This document shows positions 60,269-64,000 of a DNA stretch of 64,000 nt, in pieces. A program made the position numbers and the translations under genes. The DNA comes from Sporosarcina sp. FSL K6-1522. GTDB taxonomy: Bacteria > Bacillota > Bacilli > Bacillales_A > Planococcaceae. Where the stretch lies: NCBI RefSeq assembly GCF_038622445.1, contig NZ_CP152019.1:3384501-3448500 (forward strand), read 5' to 3'. The notes below the pieces were generated by a model. It searched no databases, was not told where the DNA came from, and saw only the letters and a list, made by a program, of their open reading frames with translations. Numbering within the stretch: position 1 is the stretch's first letter; every line of letters begins with the position of its first letter.

Positions 60269-60934
60269 TCATTTTTTTGCTGGCCGAATTAAAACCTCAT
60301 TCTTTGCATTGCGAACTTCTAAACAATTGTATGTTTGATTTAACTTGTCGATGGTTTCACGATAGCGCATAAATGGAATATCTTTGGTGAGCAAAAATGG
60401 GACACCATCCAATTTTTCTCTAATATCATTAATCGAACAATTTAAATGCAAATATGTTCTGATGGCTAACATAAATGTATTGGTTTGATTAGGTATGCTT
60501 ACCACATACACTTTGATGCCATCCGACTCATCTGAATCACACTCTTCTTCGTCTATCGTAGGATCATTTTCAAGCCAACCAAACAAATCAATGTCTAAGG
60601 AATAAAAAGGTGACGACAATGCCCCTAAATCTTGATAATATACGTTTAGGTGGCCGCTATTCTTTTTTAAAAACACTCCTTGTCCCCCACCATCGTCCCC
60701 TAATAACATATAATCCGGTGCATAAACACTTACTTCGTACAACGCGTTTCTTTCCTTGGCAACGTCAAAACCATAAATCGTAACGCCACTTTCAAATGCA
60801 ACTTCCTCGAAAGACTGCCAAAATTCAATTACTTCAGCAGGGATATTCGTTTGAAAATGGGTATGAATCTCATTTGCATCAATGATTCTTTCCGTCCTAG
60901 TAATTAGAAATGTCGATTTAAAATTTAACATCAT
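60269..60934 (-). CDS. SMI1/KNR4-like protein with L7/L12-like C terminus
   Basis: A 221-aa protein, MMLNFKSTFLITRTERIIDA. Residues about 20-125 have SMI1/KNR4 traits (IPAEVIEFWQSFEEVAF, then DYMLLGDDGGGQGVFL). Residues about 150-215 (VYVVSIPNQTNTFMLAIRTY, then IREKLDGVPFLLTKDIP) resemble the bL12 C-terminal fold, also seen in some immunity proteins; this second part is a weaker call. ATG 60934 with GGAGGGAGGG. An open frame continues upstream (see next entry). Confidence 0.6.
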   Translation of the reverse strand: MMLNFKSTFLITRTERIIDANEIHTHFQTNIPAEVIEFWQSFEEVAFESGVTIYGFDVAKERNALYEVSVYAPDYMLLGDDGGGQGVFLKKNSGHLNVYYQDLGALSSPFYSLDIDLFGWLENDPTIDEEECDSDESDGIKVYVVSIPNQTNTFMLAIRTYLHLNCSINDIREKLDGVPFLLTKDIPFMRYRETIDKLNQTYNCLEVRNAKNEVLIRPAKK

Positions 60935-61114
60935 GGATTCCCTCCCTCCAAACCGGCTTGGTTCATTTCCCCAATGCTCTCTTTTTAATCGCTCCGTCAT
61001 TTCTTCAAATATGTATGCTTTTTCATCTTTCGTTTGTTTACCAACTAAATTTATGTCATTCCGATAATAAGCTGCTGAATCTTTGTATTTATATGAAACA
61101 CATTTTATATCTTC
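60935..61114 (-). other. Start-less 60-codon open frame fused in phase to the SMI1/KNR4-like gene
   Basis: From TAA at 61115-61117 the phase of the SMI1/KNR4-like gene is open for 60 codons (EDIKCVSYKYKDSAAYYRND..., then MTERLKREHWGNEPSRFGGR) up to that gene's own ATG. No usable start codon lies in its first 38 codons. The protein-like composition suggests the 3' remnant of an older gene joined by deletion. No family recognised. Confidence 0.4.
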
Positions 61115-61127
61115 TTAACTACTTACT

Positions 61128-61670
61128 TCAAAATAATTGAAAAGGGTATTTTTTTGAAAGCCCTTTTTTAATCATTTCAATTTCTTCAATGACTTTTTGT
61201 TTCCAAGGCGCCTTTAATCTAAAATCTTCATCATAAAAATCTTCGTTTTGAAGCTGAGCAATTAAATCTGCTAACTCAAACCACTCTAATAAATTAATTG
61301 AAATATTCAACATGTTTTCAGGTTTAAAATCTTCAAGATCATGATCATAAAAAAGTACTGTTGGTGGAGATTGAATATCATAAAGATCAATTATCCAAAA
61401 ATCACCTCCACCAGTTTCGGCGAATATCCAATGGCTTTCTTTAAACTCCCTAAAATCTTCGTGATACTCTTTATTATATTTTGTTGCTTTTTCATATGAT
61501 AAAAAAACATGATCTGCCTCGATTTCATTATCGGCAAGTTTCTCATATAAAAACAAACAATCCTTCCTCTTAAACTCACTGATTTTCGGGATTCTATTTC
61601 GCTGTTCTAAGCTATCAATTATTTCATCAAAGTTTCTTTTCTTTATCATAGCGTTCACATCTTTCCACAT
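61128..61670 (-). CDS. SMI1/KNR4-like island protein
   Basis: A 180-aa acidic protein. The middle HWIFAETGGGDFWIIDLYDI (about 87-106) is the SMI1/KNR4 core (AxxGGGDxW), followed by PTVLFYDHDLE. C-terminal basic helix ends KGLSKKYPFQLF. Start at ATG 61670 or 61649; the ribosome site does not decide. Presumed immunity protein in the island. Confidence 0.65.
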   Translation of the reverse strand: MWKDVNAMIKKRNFDEIIDSLEQRNRIPKISEFKRKDCLFLYEKLADNEIEADHVFLSYEKATKYNKEYHEDFREFKESHWIFAETGGGDFWIIDLYDIQSPPTVLFYDHDLEDFKPENMLNISINLLEWFELADLIAQLQNEDFYDEDFRLKAPWKQKVIEEIEMIKKGLSKKYPFQLF

Positions 61671-61802
61671 TTTTATGTTGAATCCATTGCGCTACTTTTG
61701 ATGTCTATTTCATTACACCATCACTTATCGTTACCTAGTTTTAACATTTAATAAGAGCAGTTGGCTAGCATTTCTTTCCCGTGAAAGCAGAACATTAATT
61801 GA

Positions 61803-61846
61803 AGCACCTCCTTTAAATTGATACGTTTATCGTACCTGGAGGTGCT
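61803..61846. repeat. Hairpin after the SuFu gene
   Basis: AGCACCTCC (61803-61811) pairs with GGAGGTGCT (61838-61846); inside TACG and CGTA pair again. On the minus strand it follows the SuFu gene, but only TCAATT follows the stem. Probably a weak terminator. The rest of 61671-61877 shows nothing clear. Confidence 0.5.
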
Positions 61847-61877
61847 GCATGCTAATTATGGTATGTAAAGATTATGT

Positions 61878-62939
61878 TTATCCGATGGTAGATGTCACAT
61901 TGCCATCTTGATCTTTAATGAAAGTTTTAACGACTTGTATGACCAAGTCTTTATAAGAAGATAAACGAATTTCTCCTTCTTTAGGCAGAAGTTTGTGCAT
62001 AAGCTCGTTGACAACCGCTTCTTCAAGTTTTAATTGGACCGTACTCCCTCCTATTTCGAATCCACTCGTTGAAGCATGCTCCAATGCTATACTTATCTCT
62101 TTGCTCACTAACATCAAATCTTTCCCCTTAAGCAGTCGACCGCGTAGCAGCTTTCCAACCGTACCAGCTTGCTTCGCTCCGAGTGTGAGCACAGACGGCT
62201 TCTTATTGAACAAACCCTTCTTACCGGGTTCCCAAGCCAATTGATCCACAAATAAAAATCCGGTGTTCGAACCGTCACGATCTATACCTATTTGAACACT
62301 TTCCTGAACAGCAGGGACTCGTAGCATAGAATTCCGGGATAAGTCTGTAATATAACCCGGCATTTCTGCTTTTCCGGCTTCAAGTAAACCTCGTGTATTC
62401 CATATTTTCATAGCCTCCAGCTCATCCTCGGTGATCCCAACCATTTGAAGAAACTCAACGCGCCCGTTAGGCGTATGCAATGTATCAAGTTCTGGATCGG
62501 GTATAAAGGCAAGAGCCGTTAGCTGTGTATCGGCTCCCAAGCAGATTGGACCATTCGCATCTAAATAATCACCTGAGGCGAAAATATTGTTGCTATTAAA
62601 CACATATCGCCCCATGTTTTGAAGCAGGTTCAATGCCCATGCCGGAGGCTCCTCCTCATCCTTACTTCGTGCCACCCGAAAAGAAAGCTCAAACCCATAG
62701 CCACTATATTCGGTATTCTTCAATTCCTTCTCATAAAGCTCCGAGAAACCAAAAGTGACAATATGCCAGTGCGGAGAAGGTGTTTCTGCTTGATAAGCAC
62801 TAAGGCCATCTAATGGGTCTGGACCACCAAGCATATAAGATATTGCGGTCCCATAATGCTTCGGTTCCTGTTCCCCATATAGCTTCGTTAATGCTTCTTC
62901 AATGGCATCCCATCCTGTCGTATTTACTTCTTCGGTCAT
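61878..62939 (-). CDS. Suppressor-of-fused (SuFu) domain protein
   Basis: A 353-aa protein. Residues about 1-180 form a SuFu domain (WDAIEEALTKLYGEQEPKHY, then PSPHWHIVTFGFSELYEK, then GFELSFRVAR). SuFu proteins in bacteria are broad immunity proteins in polymorphic toxin loci. C-terminal part (about 200-353) is alpha/beta, unknown. It lies 37 bp after the DUF1963 gene in the same direction. Confidence 0.82.
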   Translation of the reverse strand: MTEEVNTTGWDAIEEALTKLYGEQEPKHYGTAISYMLGGPDPLDGLSAYQAETPSPHWHIVTFGFSELYEKELKNTEYSGYGFELSFRVARSKDEEEPPAWALNLLQNMGRYVFNSNNIFASGDYLDANGPICLGADTQLTALAFIPDPELDTLHTPNGRVEFLQMVGITEDELEAMKIWNTRGLLEAGKAEMPGYITDLSRNSMLRVPAVQESVQIGIDRDGSNTGFLFVDQLAWEPGKKGLFNKKPSVLTLGAKQAGTVGKLLRGRLLKGKDLMLVSKEISIALEHASTSGFEIGGSTVQLKLEEAVVNELMHKLLPKEGEIRLSSYKDLVIQVVKTFIKDQDGNVTSTIG

Positions 62940-62975
62940 TATTTTCCCTCCAACTCGTGTGGTATAGTAATTGGC

Positions 62976-63860
62976 TTAACTTGAATACAAGGAGCAATAG
63001 GTATTTGCAAAGTTACCTGAAAGCAGATCTTCCTTTCGAATGTAGAACTGCAATTCTCCAGCATCCCACCAGCAGAATCCCACTTCCTGATCGGAGTCTA
63101 GTGCGAGCAACACTAGCGTATCCTGCACTTCCTGCTTCGCTCTAACAGCATCACCTTTGAAGTGATCCATAATCTGCTTTAACGCTGAATCCGTTGAATA
63201 GTCATACTTTTTGCCTGTCAACAGATGAAGAGCCGCTTCGTATTCACAATCCCCATGCTGGGTAGATGGATAACCGAACATCACAGCCAGATCACTTGGG
63301 TTCTCTTCAATCACCTCAAAGCATAAATCTTCATACTGATCATAATCATGCTCATCGTCTTCTACTATCTCGTAATCTACATAACCATAATTGGGAAGTT
63401 CCATCGTTGATCTTGCGCTCACTCGATATCCAGTAAACTCACCCTCAATGGCAGTCACTTCAGGCGAAGGGTAACGTTTAGCTTCCTGAAGCTTGTCTTC
63501 TGATAGATAGATTACCTTGTGCTTGATTCCATACGCAGGTTCATCCACTCCTACGAAAAAGTACAATATGCCTTTTACAGGTAGTAATGCTGCTACATCA
63601 TGAGGTGCCAATTCACTTAAACGCAGCTGGGCTAGAAACGTCATGGAAGTTCCATCAGAATTTAGCGGCCATTCCAAGTTAGTGGGTAGATCAGGATCTC
63701 CCCCTATACGAGATAAGCATATTTCGTTGTATGTTTCGATCTCTTTCTTGGACAAGCGAATGCCTTGACGTACAGACCCTTTCAAATAATCCATCGCATG
63801 TTCGAACTGACATTCACGAACGATTCGCTCAAGTTTATTCCGGTTGTTATCACTTAGCAA
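62976..63860 (-). CDS. DUF1963 (YwqG-like) protein
   Basis: A 294-aa protein. The YwqG/DUF1963 pattern is LSRIGGDPDLPTNLEWP (about 49-65), then TFLAQLRLSELAPHD and GILYFFVGVDE. B. subtilis ywqG sits near the ywqJ-ywqK toxin-antitoxin genes, which supports an immunity-linked role. Start at ATG 63860; nothing clear between it and the window edge (140 bp). Confidence 0.82.
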   Translation of the reverse strand: MLSDNNRNKLERIVRECQFEHAMDYLKGSVRQGIRLSKKEIETYNEICLSRIGGDPDLPTNLEWPLNSDGTSMTFLAQLRLSELAPHDVAALLPVKGILYFFVGVDEPAYGIKHKVIYLSEDKLQEAKRYPSPEVTAIEGEFTGYRVSARSTMELPNYGYVDYEIVEDDEHDYDQYEDLCFEVIEENPSDLAVMFGYPSTQHGDCEYEAALHLLTGKKYDYSTDSALKQIMDHFKGDAVRAKQEVQDTLVLLALDSDQEVGFCWWDAGELQFYIRKEDLLSGNFANTYCSLYSS

Positions 63861-64000
63861 TCCTTACACCATCCCTTTATATATGAATTTCTATAACCTA
63901 TGTAAATCCGACTAATCGAAATATAAATTCAACTTAATTGTAACATATAGGAAAATTCTAGACTCCTTCCTAGTATAGATGTTACCATTTTAAAGGTAAA

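Overview
The window looks like chromosome from an endospore-forming, low-GC Gram-positive bacterium of the Bacillales. Gene content and order fit the Planococcaceae (Sporosarcina-like), an inference from the spoIIA/sigF/spoVAF/spoIIM genes, the resABCD cluster and the lysA-xerD-fur-nudF order. It has three parts.

(1) 1 to about 27.2 kb is the right-hand part of a temperate siphophage-type prophage. Reading leftward on the minus strand from the genetic switch, it carries an early region (Cro-like repressor, Rha/ORF6C antirepressor), a recombination-replication block (orphan SbcC-like ATPase, RecT, MBL-fold nuclease, a replication protein whose gene contains nine iterons, SSB, RecU, a C5 DNA methyltransferase), a sigma-like late regulator, terminase, portal, minor head protein, scaffold, capsid, Ig-like head protein and head-tail connector. 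It then runs off the left edge. The plus-strand lysogeny module (repressor, ImmA-type protease, lipoprotein, SHOCT protein, tyrosine integrase) ends at the host junction. About fourteen short genes (34 to 63 aa after start correction) fill the gaps, often with ATGA overlaps and TTG or GTG starts.

(2) 27.2 to about 55.8 kb is host core. The prophage junction lies at the resD/resE boundary. The ResD stop overlaps an ATG that opens a ResE-like N terminus, which ends after nine codons, so the prophage appears to sit inside the 5' end of resE. Next come resD, resC, resB, resA, rluB, a D,D-carboxypeptidase, scpB, scpA, a DUF309 gene, ribT, a 34-aa membrane peptide coupled to lysA, spoVAF, sigF-spoIIAB-spoIIAA with a candidate sigma-H promoter, pdp, deoB, xerD, fur, spoIIM, nudF, an aldo/keto reductase, a lysine-riboswitch-controlled dapA, an ABC transporter with its two-component system, a NupC-type nucleoside transporter and a NorA-like MFS pump.

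(3) About 56 to 64 kb is an AT-rich accessory island of small, mostly minus-strand genes resembling toxin-immunity families (SMI1/KNR4-like, Imm22-like, SuFu, DUF1963, DUF695+RraB, DUF6985-like) with no toxin gene visible: a polyimmunity-type locus. One SMI1/KNR4 gene is broken by an in-frame stop.

The least ordinary signals are the prophage split of resE, a CCC-TAA +1 frameshift candidate at the end of the capsid gene followed by a foldable three-way junction, the nine-iteron origin inside the replication gene, and the immunity island.
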